64,000 nt of DNA from Acidovorax sp. T1 (lineage in GTDB: Bacteria > Pseudomonadota > Gammaproteobacteria > Burkholderiales > Burkholderiaceae_C): contig NZ_CP021648.1 of NCBI RefSeq assembly GCF_002176815.1, positions 1,496,001 to 1,560,000 on the forward strand. The letters run 5' to 3'. Each line of letters starts with the position of its first letter. Positions within the stretch are counted from its first letter, which is position 1. The translations under genes were made by a program, and so were the position numbers. The notes beneath the pieces were generated by a model. The model was not told the origin of the DNA, did no database searches, and saw only the letters and a list, made by a program, of their open reading frames with translations. Of this stretch, positions 1-10,054 are shown piece by piece.

Positions 1-525
1 GCCACCAACGTGCTGCGCTCGGGTAGCAAGGCCGCCGCGATTGTCACGCTGCTGCTCGATGCGGTGAAGGGATGGCTGCCCGTGGTGCTGGTGCGCTGGT
101 TTGGCAAGCCCTATGGCCTGGAAGACGGCACCATCGCGCTGGTGGGTCTGGCGGCGTTTCTGGGCCACCTGTGGCCGGTGTTCTTTCGCTTTGAGGGCGG
201 CAAGGGCGTGGCCACCGCTTTAGGGGTGCTGCTGGGCATCAGCGGCTGGCTGGGGCTGGCCACGGCGGCCACCTGGCTCATCGTGGCATTTTTCTTTCGC
301 TATTCGTCGCTGGCCTCGCTGGTGGCGGCGGTGTTTGCGCCGGTGTATTACCTGCTGGTCAGCGGCGTGGCATGGTATGCCGAAGCCAGCATTGCCGTGG
401 CCATTGCCATCATGTCCGCGCTGCTGGCCTGGCGCCACAAGGACAACATCCGGCGCCTGATCGAAGGCAAGGAATCGCGCCTGGGCCGGTCCAAGGCGGC
501 CCCTGCGCCCAAGCACAAGCCGTAG
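1..525 (+). CDS. plsY: Glycerol-3-phosphate acyltransferase PlsY, 5'-truncated
   Basis: This is the C-terminal 174 residues of the inner-membrane enzyme that transfers an acyl group from acyl-phosphate to glycerol-3-phosphate, the first step of phospholipid synthesis. The frame is open from base 1, so the start lies outside the window. The first visible residues, ATNVLRSG, are the tail of the first conserved PlsY loop. The second and third signatures follow as [15 protein letters not shown] and [10 protein letters not shown], with several hydrophobic membrane segments between them. The C terminus ends in a short basic tail. It is convergent with the next gene. Confidence 0.93.
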   Translation, partial: ATNVLRSGSKAAAIVTLLLDAVKGWLPVVLVRWFGKPYGLEDGTIALVGLAAFLGHLWPVFFRFEGGKGVATALGVLLGISGWLGLATAATWLIVAFFFRYSSLASLVAAVFAPVYYLLVSGVAWYAEASIAVAIAIMSALLAWRHKDNIRRLIEGKESRLGRSKAAPAPKHKP

Positions 526-596
526 CGCGCGTCGCCTGGCATTTTTCGGGCACCTTTGGTGCGTGCCCCGACGGGCGTCTCAGAGCGGTTGGCGGC

Positions 597-1622
597 TCAG
601 AGCGCCCCGGACGCGGTCACCAGTCCCATCAAGCCCGAGTTGTGCTTTGACGCCGCATACAAGCCCAGCCGCACCATCGTGCGGTGGTTGAGCTCCACCG
701 TCACGGCGGAGCGGGCCAGTGCCGACTGGATGCGCGGCTTGCCCGTGGTGCCCGTGTGGTAGATGCCCGGCCGCGCGTGGTGCGCTCCCGCACGGTCGAG
801 CAGGCTTGCCACGAGGGGCTGGTTGGCCTTTTCGCCCCGGCGCAGCACGATGGCTGTGTCGCCGTTGTCCAAGCGCACAAAGGTGCCGGGCGGGCACAGG
901 CCCACGGAGCGCACCAGCGTGTAGCTCACCTCGTCGCGCTGATCGACTTCGTTGCCCACGATGGCGCGCACCGAGTCGGTGGCGCTGCGGCCGGGGCGCG
1001 ACTTGCGGGGGCTGATCATGGCGGCATAGCGGTCGATGGTGCCCAGGATGCGGGTCAGCCGGTCTTGCGGCTCCTGGTTGGCCAGCGGCACGCGGTCGGA
1101 GATGCTGGCATGGTGCTGGCCTACCACGTCCAGCCAGAGGCTGTCGGTGATGAACAGGCGTTCCAGCAAGGCCTGGCTTTCCTGGGGGTGGTTGCGAATC
1201 GCATCTTGCTGTGTGGCACTGGGCTTTTCGCGCTGCTCGGACAGCAGGTCCTGCAGCGCCGTCATGCCGATGTTCATGGTGAGGGCGGCGCGCACCAGGC
1301 TGTCGCGCTCTTGCGTGGGCAGTTGCAACGCTTGCGCCATGATGTGGCACAGGGTGCCACACACCACGGCGTGCGAGGCGCTGTAGCCCACCGTGGAGGT
1401 CGAGGCCAGCTGGAACATCAAGTACAGCGCGGCGTCGATATCGTGGGCCACCAGGTCTTGCAGCCAGTGGTCGAGCTGGCGCACCTTGGCCGGAAAATCC
1501 TGCACCCGCAGCGGCGCAGAAAGCACGATCGACAATGCTGACTCCAGATCGGACCACAGGCTCAGCAGGTCTTCGTACTCGTCATCGTGGCGCTGGTTGC
1601 CAGGGGAATGTCGGACGGACAT
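597..1622 (-). CDS. Degenerate HD-GYP/HD-domain signalling protein
   Basis: This 341-residue soluble protein is laid out like an HD-GYP c-di-GMP phosphodiesterase: a short helical N-terminal part, a central all-helical HD core, and a C-terminal extension of about 100 residues. The core keeps recognisable helices (SASHAVVCGTL, ALTMNIGMTAL, IRNHPQESQALLE, DRYAAMISPRKSRPGR). The catalytic HD pair appears as NIG and no GYP triplet is seen, so it may bind rather than hydrolyse its ligand. It lies 10 bp downstream of the retropepsin-like gene on the same strand, probably in one transcript. The enzymatic status is inferred from missing residues. Confidence 0.6.
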   Translation of the reverse strand: MSVRHSPGNQRHDDEYEDLLSLWSDLESALSIVLSAPLRVQDFPAKVRQLDHWLQDLVAHDIDAALYLMFQLASTSTVGYSASHAVVCGTLCHIMAQALQLPTQERDSLVRAALTMNIGMTALQDLLSEQREKPSATQQDAIRNHPQESQALLERLFITDSLWLDVVGQHHASISDRVPLANQEPQDRLTRILGTIDRYAAMISPRKSRPGRSATDSVRAIVGNEVDQRDEVSYTLVRSVGLCPPGTFVRLDNGDTAIVLRRGEKANQPLVASLLDRAGAHHARPGIYHTGTTGKPRIQSALARSAVTVELNHRTMVRLGLYAASKHNSGLMGLVTASGAL

Positions 1623-1632
1623 GGGCAGTGGG

Positions 1633-2283
1633 TCAGTGGCGCTTTTCCAGCACCATCTGGTCGTTCGTGCGGGTCATCTGGAACTCGGTCAGAAAGCTGT
1701 TGCCCAGCAGCACAAAGGGCATGGGTTGTGGCGTGACGATGGCGTCAACGCCAAACACTTCAACGTCGCCGATGCGCACCGAATCGAGTTTCATGCGCCA
1801 GCCCTGGGCCACGCCGTTGGCGGTGTTCATGCGCACGGGCTGGCCGCTCATGTAATTAAGGCCCATGCGCTCCGCATCGGGGCGGCCAATGGCCACGGTG
1901 GAGGCGCCCGTGTCCACCATGTATTGCATCGTGCTGCCGTTGATGGTGCCGCTGTTGACAAAATGCCCCCGGCTGTCGGCCGTCAGCACAACGCGCCGGC
2001 TCCCGCTCTTGCTGCCCACGCTTACTGGTGCTTCGCCCAGGTGCAGGGTGCGCCGGGCGCCCGCGATTTCCACCACGGCCTGGTCCTTGCCGACGGCAAC
2101 CACTTTCACGTCCTGATGGGATTCGCCAGCCGCAACACCCCGGGGCGCGCTGTTGTTCACGATCAGCAGGGCCTTGGTGCCCAGAATGCCGCCCAACGCC
2201 ACCGTTTGTGCGTGCGCCAACAGGGGCACCAGCAGTGCGGCGGCCAGCAGCGCAGCGGCGGGGCGAAACAGGTGCTTTTTCAT
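1633..2283 (-). CDS. Retropepsin-like aspartic protease, exported
   Basis: This 216-residue protein belongs to the bacterial clan AA aspartic protease family (TIGR02281-like). It begins with a cleavable signal peptide (MKKHLFRPAA followed by a hydrophobic stretch, cut near AHA-QT). A middle region follows, then a retroviral-type protease fold with the active-site triad D124-T-G in MVDTGAST. The second conserved block is LLGNSFLTEF near residue 195. The start was chosen at the MKKH methionine because it begins a clean signal peptide; the frame extends further upstream. Substrates are unknown. It is probably periplasmic and dimeric, like other single-domain retropepsins. Confidence 0.8.
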   Translation of the reverse strand: MKKHLFRPAAALLAAALLVPLLAHAQTVALGGILGTKALLIVNNSAPRGVAAGESHQDVKVVAVGKDQAVVEIAGARRTLHLGEAPVSVGSKSGSRRVVLTADSRGHFVNSGTINGSTMQYMVDTGASTVAIGRPDAERMGLNYMSGQPVRMNTANGVAQGWRMKLDSVRIGDVEVFGVDAIVTPQPMPFVLLGNSFLTEFQMTRTNDQMVLEKRH

Positions 2284-2356
2284 GGTGAGCGGCTGGTGCG
2301 CGATGGTGCAATGCGTGGGGCGGCAAGGGGGCGGTGATATCGGCCAGACCCGCAGG

Positions 2357-2842
2357 TCAGTCGCGGAAGTTGTCAAACGACAGCGGCACGTCGTTGATCT
2401 CCTTGCGGATCAGCGCCATGGCCGCCTGCAGGTCGTCGCGCTTGGCGCCGGTGACACGCACCTTGTCCTCCTGGATGGCGGCCTGCACCTTGAGCTTGCT
2501 TTCCTTCATGAGCTTTTGCAGCTTCTTGGCCAGCTCGCTCTCGATGCCGTTGCGCACCTTGATGACCTGCTTGACCTTGTCGCCACCCATTTTCTGCACA
2601 TCGCCCATGTCCAGAAAGCGCACATCCACGTTGCGCTTGGTGAGCTTGTTGCGCAGCACGTCCTCGATCTGGGTGAGCTGGAACTCGGCATCGCCCACCA
2701 TGGTGATTTCCTTGTCCTTGATTTCAATGCTGGCCGAGGTGCCCTTGAAATCAAAGCGGGTCGTGATCTCTTTCACGGTGTTTTCCACCGCATTCTTCAC
2801 TTCAACGAGGTTGGCTTCACAGATGGTGTCAAAAGAGGGCAT
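2357..2842 (-). CDS. yajQ: YajQ family nucleotide-binding protein
   Basis: This 161-residue cytoplasmic protein of the UPF0234/YajQ family starts [19 protein letters not shown] and ends PLSFDNFRD, both hallmark segments, and has the usual family length. The family has two ferredoxin-like halves and binds nucleotides; in Xanthomonas a homologue binds c-di-GMP and acts as a transcriptional co-effector. The start is the methionine that matches the family N terminus, although the frame stays open far upstream. It is divergent from murB, with 73 bp between start codons. Confidence 0.95.
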   Translation of the reverse strand: MPSFDTICEANLVEVKNAVENTVKEITTRFDFKGTSASIEIKDKEITMVGDAEFQLTQIEDVLRNKLTKRNVDVRFLDMGDVQKMGGDKVKQVIKVRNGIESELAKKLQKLMKESKLKVQAAIQEDKVRVTGAKRDDLQAAMALIRKEINDVPLSFDNFRD

Positions 2843-2915
2843 GGCGGTTCGTAGTCTCTGGAAAAACGGGGTGGGCCGGACAGGCGCGCAGGCCCCCGGT
2901 GCGACAATCGGACCA

Positions 2916-3989
2916 ATGGTAGTCGAGAAAAACGTCCCTTTGCAGCCCTGCAACACCTTTGGCATCGCCGCACGCGCCCACACCCTGGTTCGGGTGCGTT
3001 CCGTGGCAGATTTGCACGCCGTCCTGGCAGATCCCCAACGGGCCCCTTTGCCGAAATTTGTGCTGGGCGGGGGCAGCAACATCATCCTGACGGGCGATGT
3101 CAAACCCGTGGTGCTGAAGATGGAGATCAAGGGCCTGCGCCTGGTGCAAGAAACCGACCGCGCCTGGATCGTCGAGGCGGGCGCGGGCGAGGTGTGGCAC
3201 GACACCGTGGCCTGGACGCTGGCGCAGGGATTTGCGGGGCTCGAAAACCTGGCGCTGATTCCTGGCACGGTGGGTGCCTCGCCGGTGCAGAACATCGGTG
3301 CCTATGGCGTGGAGCTACAAGACCGTTTTGAGTCGCTGGATGCGGTGGACCTGGCCACCGGCCAAAGTTTCACGCTCGATGCGGCCCAATGCGCCTTTGG
3401 CTACCGCGACTCCGTTTTCAAGCACGCACCTTCCGAATCGACGGACGGCAGCGGCCTGCCGCGCGGCATGGGCCTGGCGGGCCGCGCCGTGATCACCCAT
3501 GTGCGCTTTCGGCTGCCCAAGCCGTGGAAACCGGTGCTCGGGTATCTCGATCTGGAGCGGCGCCGGGCCGAGGCCGGTGTCGACCAGCCCACGGCGCAGC
3601 AGATCTTCGACTGGGTGTGCGACATCCGCCGTGCCAAGCTGCCCGACCCGGCCGTGCTGGGCAACGCCGGCAGCTTCTTCAAGAACCCCACCGTGACGCC
3701 TGAGCAGTGCGCCGACATCATCGCGCGCGACCCGAAAATCGTGCACTACCCCATGCCCGATGGCAGCATCAAGTTGGCCGCCGGCTGGCTGATCGACGCC
3801 TGTGGCTGGAAGGGCAAGTCCATCGGCAAGGCCGGCGTGTACGAAAAGCAGGCGCTGGTGCTGGTCAACCGCGGCACACCGGACGACAGCGTGACCGGCG
3901 GCGAGGTGATGACGCTGGCGCGCGCCATCCAGACCAGCGTGTACGAGCGCTTCGGCATCCGGCTGGAGCCCGAGCCGGTGGTGTGGTGA
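2916..3989 (+). CDS. murB: UDP-N-acetylmuramate dehydrogenase MurB
   Basis: This 357-residue flavoenzyme makes UDP-N-acetylmuramic acid by NADPH-dependent reduction of UDP-GlcNAc-enolpyruvate in peptidoglycan synthesis. Visible signatures are the FAD-binding GGGSN (51-55), the substrate-binding YRDS with Arg164, the proton-donor serine in [10 protein letters not shown] (Ser253), and the terminal EPEPVVW carrying the catalytic glutamate. The layout matches type I (E. coli-like) MurB. ATG 2916 was chosen because the family begins just before the PLQPCNTFG segment; the open frame runs further upstream through the yajQ antisense. A bidirectional terminator follows. Confidence 0.96.
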   Translation: MVVEKNVPLQPCNTFGIAARAHTLVRVRSVADLHAVLADPQRAPLPKFVLGGGSNIILTGDVKPVVLKMEIKGLRLVQETDRAWIVEAGAGEVWHDTVAWTLAQGFAGLENLALIPGTVGASPVQNIGAYGVELQDRFESLDAVDLATGQSFTLDAAQCAFGYRDSVFKHAPSESTDGSGLPRGMGLAGRAVITHVRFRLPKPWKPVLGYLDLERRRAEAGVDQPTAQQIFDWVCDIRRAKLPDPAVLGNAGSFFKNPTVTPEQCADIIARDPKIVHYPMPDGSIKLAAGWLIDACGWKGKSIGKAGVYEKQALVLVNRGTPDDSVTGGEVMTLARAIQTSVYERFGIRLEPEPVVW

Positions 3990-4010
3990 TTGACACCTTT
4001 CGTGCTTCAA

Positions 4011-4056
4011 TATTTATAGCTGCTTGCGCTTGATCTGTAAGCGCTGCAGGCCAATA
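4011..4056 (+). repeat. Dispersed AGCGCTT-type repeat, copy 1
   Basis: Copy of a roughly 45-bp dispersed repeat found throughout this window. It reads ATAGCTGCTTGCGCTT, a short loop, then AAGCGCTGCAGGCCAA. The core is an imperfect palindrome. It lies between murB and the shared terminator. Confidence 0.75.
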
Positions 4057-4062
4057 AGACCA

Positions 4063-4088
4063 AAAAAACCGCCCGAAGGCGGTTTTTT
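4063..4088. terminator. Bidirectional terminator between murB and argG
   Basis: A perfect hairpin with A-run, ACCGCC, CGAA loop, GGCGGT and T-run. The flanking A and T tracts make it function on both strands. It sits between convergent murB and argG. Confidence 0.85.
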
Positions 4089-4114
4089 GTTGGCTGAGCG
4101 GCAAGGCAGCTCGT

Positions 4115-5458
<1,344 letters not shown>

Positions 5459-5460
5459 TC

Positions 5461-5512
5461 AAAAATGATAGCTGCTTGCGCTTGCTGCATAAGCGCTAGA
5501 GGCCAAAAATGC
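5461..5512 (+). repeat. Dispersed AGCGCTT-type repeat, copy 2
   Basis: Matches the family pattern: GATAGCTGCTTGCGCTT, a loop, AAGCGCTAGAGGCCAAAAATG. It lies in the 70-bp gap between ppnP and argG, both read on the minus strand. Confidence 0.8.
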
Positions 5513-5520
5513 TCTGAATT

Positions 5521-5838
5521 TCAGCCGAAATGGCAGATGTAGTGATAGGCCTCGGTCACGCGGATGTCGAACTTCGAGTTGCCCGGCACGCTGAATTGCT
5601 CGCCCGCGCCAGACTTCACCCAGATGTCGGAGCCGTCGAGCTTGTATTCGCACGAACCGCCCACGCCTTCCATGATCTCGGGCGCGCCGGTGTTGAACGT
5701 CAGCGTGGCGGGCAGGATCACGCCCACCGACTTCTTCGTGCCGTCGGGGAAGGTGATGCCGTGGCTCACGCACTTGCCGTCGAAATACACACTGGCCTTG
5801 GTCGTGACGGACACGCCGTCGATTTTTTCGGTGGTCAT
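5521..5838 (-). CDS. ppnP: Pyrimidine/purine nucleoside phosphorylase PpnP
   Basis: This 105-residue small cupin-fold enzyme (DUF1255, formerly YaiE) phosphorolyses several nucleosides to the base and ribose-1-phosphate. Family signatures are the central FDGKCVSHGITFPDGTKKSVGV and the terminal region ending YHYICHFG, each as in the family. The start MTTEKIDGVSV was chosen for family length; an open frame of 41 residues upstream lacks resemblance. Only a repeat separates it from argG. Confidence 0.9.
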   Translation of the reverse strand: MTTEKIDGVSVTTKASVYFDGKCVSHGITFPDGTKKSVGVILPATLTFNTGAPEIMEGVGGSCEYKLDGSDIWVKSGAGEQFSVPGNSKFDIRVTEAYHYICHFG

Positions 5839-5943
5839 GGTTGCGCGGGTAGATAGATTGTGGGAAACCCAAGATTTTAGGGCAGGGGGCGTGGCCGCAG
5901 GGCGGCGTCGTCCGCGCTGGCTGGGGTTTGCTGGCGTGGCGGG

Positions 5944-5972
5944 CAAAAAAAAGAGCCCCATGCAGGGGCTCG
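5944..5972 (-). terminator. Intrinsic terminator of the glycine-zipper gene
   Basis: The hairpin GAGCCCC/GGGGCTC with a 5-nt loop is followed, on the minus strand, by a run of eight T residues. It lies just downstream of the gene ending at 5998. Confidence 0.85.
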
Positions 5973-5997
5973 GGTGCCGCTGGGCGCTGGATGCTGT

Positions 5998-6666
5998 TCA
6001 GCGCCAGTAAGGGTTGCGGTGGGCCGGGTAGTAGGGGCGGCCATAGCCGTATTCGATCACCGTGACTGGCGGGCTCGCGTAGGTAGGTTGCGCCGGATAG
6101 GCGGGCTGGGCCGTGTAAGTGGACGTGACCACCCCGGGCTGCGAATACACACCCTGTGGTCCATAAGAATTGGGCTGGGTGGAATAGTTTTGTCCCGGGT
6201 TGCCGTTCAGCGGCTGGACGCTGACGGGGATCCAGCCACCCGGATCGGTTGGGGTGCGGGTGCTGTACTGGCGTCCGGCATATTCATACACCACGTCGTA
6301 ACCCATGGTGCGGTTCTCGTAATACGTCTCGGTGGTGCAGCGCTGCACGTTCTGGTATTGGGGCTGGCCGCTGCCTTCAATCTGGTTGCCCAGCACGGCG
6401 CCGCCGATGAGGCCTATGGCGGTGGCTGCCGCGCGCCCGCCGCCATGGCCCACCGCGTTGCCGGCCGCGCCACCGGCAATGGCACCCAGCAAAGCGCCAG
6501 CGCCCGAGTTGCGCGAGCCGCTGTAAACGGTTTCGTTTCCGCACACCTGCTGCGGAATGCCCACTTGCTGCACCACGGGCGTGGCCGACAGCACGCGGCC
6601 TTGTTCCTGTGCGGCTGCGAAAGTGGCCACGGCGGCCAGAACGGAAAATAGGGCGATCTTTTTCAT
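5998..6666 (-). CDS. Glycine-zipper 2TM domain envelope protein
   Basis: This 222-residue exported protein has an N-terminal signal peptide (MKKIALFSVLAAVATFAAA-Q). A glycine-zipper segment around residues 50-90 (GALLGAIAGGAAGNAVG ... GLIGGAVLGNQ) is typical of the Rickettsia 17-kDa antigen/SlyB-like family. The C terminus is rich in Tyr, Pro, Gln and Thr with several YxxQP-like units and is low complexity. There is no lipobox cysteine, so it is probably not acylated. The family inserts in or associates with the outer membrane; the function here is unknown. It has its own terminator and is probably monocistronic. Confidence 0.8.
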   Translation of the reverse strand: MKKIALFSVLAAVATFAAAQEQGRVLSATPVVQQVGIPQQVCGNETVYSGSRNSGAGALLGAIAGGAAGNAVGHGGGRAAATAIGLIGGAVLGNQIEGSGQPQYQNVQRCTTETYYENRTMGYDVVYEYAGRQYSTRTPTDPGGWIPVSVQPLNGNPGQNYSTQPNSYGPQGVYSQPGVVTSTYTAQPAYPAQPTYASPPVTVIEYGYGRPYYPAHRNPYWR

Positions 6667-6807
6667 GGGAAAACTCCTGACGGTTCGGTGCATAACGCAC
6701 CAGACCGAGAAAAAGTTGAGGCGCACCGCGTCAATCCCCCTGCACGGGCCGGTAAAACTGCGTAAAGATCAGCGCGGCAATTCGCCGGTTTGGCCGGTTC
6801 AGCCGGT

Positions 6808-7194
6808 TCATTCGCTGGACAGCGTTTTCTGCAATTCTTGCCACTGCGCTGCATCAAAGCCGACCGTGATGGTGCGGCGCTCGCCCCGGTTCCACTCGAC
6901 CACCGGGCGCTTGATGGTGCTGGGCTGCGCCTGCATCAGTGCGCTGGCGCTGGCGTCGTCCTGCACGGCCGCCTGGGTGCCTGGGTCGAGCTTGCGCCAG
7001 GTGGTGCCCTGCCGGTTCACCAGCTTTTGCCAGCCTGCGGCGGCCAGCCAGTCGGGCAGGCGTTCGGCGGGAACGCCCTGTTTCTTGAAGTCGTGGAAGG
7101 CATATTCCAGCCCCTGGTCGGTGAGCCAGGCGCGCGCCTTTTTGACCGTGTCGCAGTTGGGGATTCCGTACAGAGTGATGTGAGGTGTCTTCAT
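6808..7194 (-). CDS. Spx/MgsR/ArsC-family reductase-like protein
   Basis: This 128-residue thioredoxin-fold protein of the ArsC/Spx family (YffB-like) has the N-terminal GIPNCDTVKKA with a single cysteine at position 14 and a conserved STIKRPVVEW block. The missing second cysteine of the CxxC type fits YffB-like members, which use glutathione or whose role is unclear. The start was set at MKTPHITLYG; four extra in-frame residues upstream are possible. It is divergent from folC with 47 bp between starts, so the promoters overlap. Confidence 0.85.
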   Translation of the reverse strand: MKTPHITLYGIPNCDTVKKARAWLTDQGLEYAFHDFKKQGVPAERLPDWLAAAGWQKLVNRQGTTWRKLDPGTQAAVQDDASASALMQAQPSTIKRPVVEWNRGERRTITVGFDAAQWQELQKTLSSE

Positions 7195-7241
7195 GGCCGC
7201 CATCATGCGCGAAGGTGTGCCTCGGCGACAATTGCCAGGGT

Positions 7242-8567
7242 ATGCACACCAAAATCCACACCCTGGAAGGCTGGCTCCGCCATTGCGAGCAGCTGCACCC
7301 TCAGAACATCGACATGGGCCTGGACCGGGTTCGTGAAGTGGCCACCCGCATGGGCCTGCGTTTTGACTGCCCGGTGATCACCGTGGCCGGCACCAATGGC
7401 AAGGGCTCCACCTGCGCCATGCTGGAGGCCGTGGCCCAGCAGGCGGGTTTTCGCACCGGGGTGTACACATCGCCGCACCTGGTGCATTTTGAAGAGCGCT
7501 GCCGGGTGCATGGCGAGGCCGTGAATGCTTCTGATCTGATAGCGCACTTTGAAGCCGTGGAAAGCGCCAGAACGCAAAATGGCAATGATGTTTCGCTCAC
7601 GTACTTCGAGTTCACCACGCTGGCCATCCTGCGGCTGATGAGCCACGCCCTGCTGGATGTGGCCATCCTGGAGGTGGGGCTGGGCGGCCGGCTCGATGCC
7701 ACCAACATCATCGATGCCGATTGCGCCATCATCACCAGCATCGACATCGACCACACCGAATACCTGGGGCCGGACCGCGAAAGCATCGGTCGCGAAAAGG
7801 CCGGCATCATGCGCACGGGCCGCCCGGTGGTCGTGAGCGATCCCATGGCGCCGCAAAGCGTGATCGACCATGCGCGTGAAATGGGGGCCGACCTCTGGCG
7901 TTTTGGCCACGATTTCAATTTTTCGGGCGACAAGCAGCAGTGGAGCTGGGCCGGGCGGGGCCGGCGCTATGCCGGGCTGGCCTACCCGGCGCTGCGCGGG
8001 GCCAACCAGCTGGTGAATGCGTCGGGGGTGTTGGCGGCGTTTGAAGCGCTGCGCACGCGCCTGCCCGTGACGGCGCAGGCCGTGCGCAATGGTCTGGCGC
8101 TGGTGGAATTGCCGGGTCGTTTCCAGATCGTGCCCGGGCAGCCCACGCTGGTGCTGGACGTGGCACACAACCCCCATTCCGTGGCGGCGCTGACGGCCAA
8201 CCTGGATGCCATGGGCTATTTTCCGGCCACGCACGCCGTGTTTGGCGCCATGGCCGACAAGGACCTCGCGCCCATGCTGGCCAAGGTGGGGCCGCTGGTG
8301 GACCACTGGTATTTCACCGATCTGCCCACGCCACGGGCCGAAACAGGTGCGGTGTTGCAGCAGAAATGGAACGCGCTGCAGATGGTGTCGGGTGGCCGGC
8401 GCCAGGTGACCACCAGTGTCCACGCCGACCCGCTGCAGGCCTTGCAGGCGGCGGTGGTCGCGGCAGACCCCGCTGATAGAATCGTGGTCTTTGGCTCGTT
8501 TTACACGGTGGGTGGTGTGCTGATCAATGGAATCCCCCGCCTGCACGCCAAGCATCTGGGCGCATAA
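7242..8567 (+). CDS. folC: Bifunctional tetrahydrofolate/dihydrofolate synthase FolC
   Basis: This 441-residue Mur-ligase-fold enzyme adds glutamate to dihydropteroate and to folates. Signatures are the P-loop VAGTNGKGST at about residues 50-59, the magnesium/ATP region LEVGLGGRLDATN, and the C-terminal ligase domain with LDVAHNPHS. A stretch around residue 100-115 (IAHFEAVESARTQNGN) is encoded by DNA resembling a decayed copy of the dispersed repeat. It is followed 22 bp later by a SPOR protein, then cvpA and purF, an arrangement also seen around folC in other proteobacteria. Confidence 0.95.
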   Translation: MHTKIHTLEGWLRHCEQLHPQNIDMGLDRVREVATRMGLRFDCPVITVAGTNGKGSTCAMLEAVAQQAGFRTGVYTSPHLVHFEERCRVHGEAVNASDLIAHFEAVESARTQNGNDVSLTYFEFTTLAILRLMSHALLDVAILEVGLGGRLDATNIIDADCAIITSIDIDHTEYLGPDRESIGREKAGIMRTGRPVVVSDPMAPQSVIDHAREMGADLWRFGHDFNFSGDKQQWSWAGRGRRYAGLAYPALRGANQLVNASGVLAAFEALRTRLPVTAQAVRNGLALVELPGRFQIVPGQPTLVLDVAHNPHSVAALTANLDAMGYFPATHAVFGAMADKDLAPMLAKVGPLVDHWYFTDLPTPRAETGAVLQQKWNALQMVSGGRRQVTTSVHADPLQALQAAVVAADPADRIVVFGSFYTVGGVLINGIPRLHAKHLGA

Positions 8568-8589
8568 GCTCCGCACAAGTCCCTATTCC

Positions 8590-9450
8590 ATGGCATTTTT
8601 CAAGTTTCGGTGGCCGGGTCAGAGTGAACAGGCTGACAAGCCGGGCAAGCGCTCCCGTTCGCCCCAGGCAGAGAGCATTGAGGCTATGCGCCGGCGCGCA
8701 AGGCATCGGCTCATTGGCGCTGCGGTGCTGGTCTTGCTCGGTGTGGTGGGTTTCCCGCTGCTGTTTGATACCCAACCGCGGCCCATTCCGGTGGATATTC
8801 CCATCGAGATCCCCGACCGCAACAAGGTGGCGCCGCTGGTTGTGCCCGCCGGCACGCCTGATTCTGCGTCATCGCGGCCCGCTGTGCCGCCGCTCAAGGC
8901 GCCCGCGGCAGCCGCGCCAGCGCCTGAGCGCAGCGCTGCTGCGGCCGGCCTGGGGGATGGCGAAGAGCTGGTGGCAAGCAGCCGCAGTGCTGTCAAGGAG
9001 TCGGCCGGCGAATCCGCCACTGCAAAGGCCATCGCCAAACCCGAAGTCAAGCCCAAGGCCGTGGCGGTTCCCGAACCAAAGCCGGAACCCAAACCCAAGC
9101 CTGATGCCAAATCACCATCGGCCCCCGAACCCAAGCCGGCAGTGGCCGAAGACGCCGCCCGCGCCCGTGCCTTGCTGGAAGGGCGCGCGGTGCAGCCCGC
9201 TGCCGGTGCACAGGCCGAGGATGGGCGCTTCATCGTCCAGGTGGGCGCTTTTGCCGATGCCGACAAGGCCCGCGAGGCGCGCACCAGGCTGGAGCGGGCC
9301 GGGCTCAAAACTTATACCCAGGTGGTGGATACCAAGGATGGCAAGCGTGTGCGGGTGCGTGTGGGGCCGCTGGCCAGCCGGGCCGAGGCCGACAAGGCTG
9401 CCAGTCGCATCAAGGGACTGGGGTTGACGGCCTCGGTGTTGACGCTGTAG
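8590..9450 (+). CDS. SPOR domain cell-division-type protein (DedD-like)
   Basis: This 286-residue bitopic membrane protein has a basic cytoplasmic N terminus and one membrane span at about residues 40-58 (LIGAAVLVLLGVVGFPLLF). A long Pro/Lys/Ala-rich linker with repeated KPEPKPKP-like units follows, and then a C-terminal SPOR domain (about 212-284, starting FIVQVGAFADADKA). SPOR domains bind denuded septal glycan strands. Position between folC and cvpA and the domain order fit DedD. ATG 8590 fits the family's short N terminus. Confidence 0.87.
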   Translation: MAFFKFRWPGQSEQADKPGKRSRSPQAESIEAMRRRARHRLIGAAVLVLLGVVGFPLLFDTQPRPIPVDIPIEIPDRNKVAPLVVPAGTPDSASSRPAVPPLKAPAAAAPAPERSAAAAGLGDGEELVASSRSAVKESAGESATAKAIAKPEVKPKAVAVPEPKPEPKPKPDAKSPSAPEPKPAVAEDAARARALLEGRAVQPAAGAQAEDGRFIVQVGAFADADKAREARTRLERAGLKTYTQVVDTKDGKRVRVRVGPLASRAEADKAASRIKGLGLTASVLTL

Positions 9451-9493
9451 CCGCAGTCGGCTGCAGGGTTGCTTGCATACCAAATCGCACACC

Positions 9494-9982
9494 GTGGCAT
9501 CGCTGGACTGGATTTTTGCGGCAATTTTGCTGGCATCGATGGCCATTGGCGCCTGGCGCGGCCTGGTGTTTGAGGTGTTGTCGGTGGCAGGTTGGGTGGC
9601 GTCGTTTTTTGTGGCCCAGTGGTTTGCCTCCGACATGGCGGCGTTACTGCCTTTGGGGGGGAGCGAAGGGGCACTGCGCTATGCGGCGGGCTTTATCGTG
9701 GTTTTTGTCGGCGCTGTGTTTGCCTGCGGTTTTCTGGCCTGGCTGGCCAAGAAACTGGTGGACGCCATGGGGTTGCGTCCGGCGGACCGAACGCTGGGGG
9801 CCTTGTTTGGCGTGGTGCGGGGCCTGGTGTTGCTGCTGGCAGTGGCCGTGGTGGTGGGCTTGACGCCCCTGCACGAGGCTGCGTGGTGGCAGGCGTCGTA
9901 CAGCGCACCGGTGCTGGGTGGCTTGCTCAAGAGCCTGAGGCCGGCATTGCCCGAAGAATTTGCAAGGCATTTGCCTTCATGA
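9494..9982 (+). CDS. cvpA: CvpA family membrane protein
   Basis: This 162-residue inner-membrane protein has about four hydrophobic helices and begins VASLDWIFAAILLASMAIGAWRG in pieces typical of CvpA, a protein required for colicin V production and for envelope homeostasis. I chose GTG 9494 because family members start right before the (A/S)LDWIF motif; an alternative TTG lies at 9473. It precedes purF by 72 bp, the classical cvpA-purF pair. Confidence 0.87.
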   Translation: MASLDWIFAAILLASMAIGAWRGLVFEVLSVAGWVASFFVAQWFASDMAALLPLGGSEGALRYAAGFIVVFVGAVFACGFLAWLAKKLVDAMGLRPADRTLGALFGVVRGLVLLLAVAVVVGLTPLHEAAWWQASYSAPVLGGLLKSLRPALPEEFARHLPS

Positions 9983-10054
9983 CAGGGTGGCGGCCACAAG
10001 CTGCTGCCGAGAAAATTGGCGCGGGATGTTCCCGCAAATGGATGGAATCGAACT

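Noticed and set aside
547..574. Terminator between plsY and the HD-GYP-like gene
   Set aside because: A CGGGCAC/GTGCCC hairpin is present but no T-run follows on either strand.
6785..6815. CCGGTT triple repeat near the end of the Spx-like gene
   Set aside because: Too short and imperfect to be called a repeat element.
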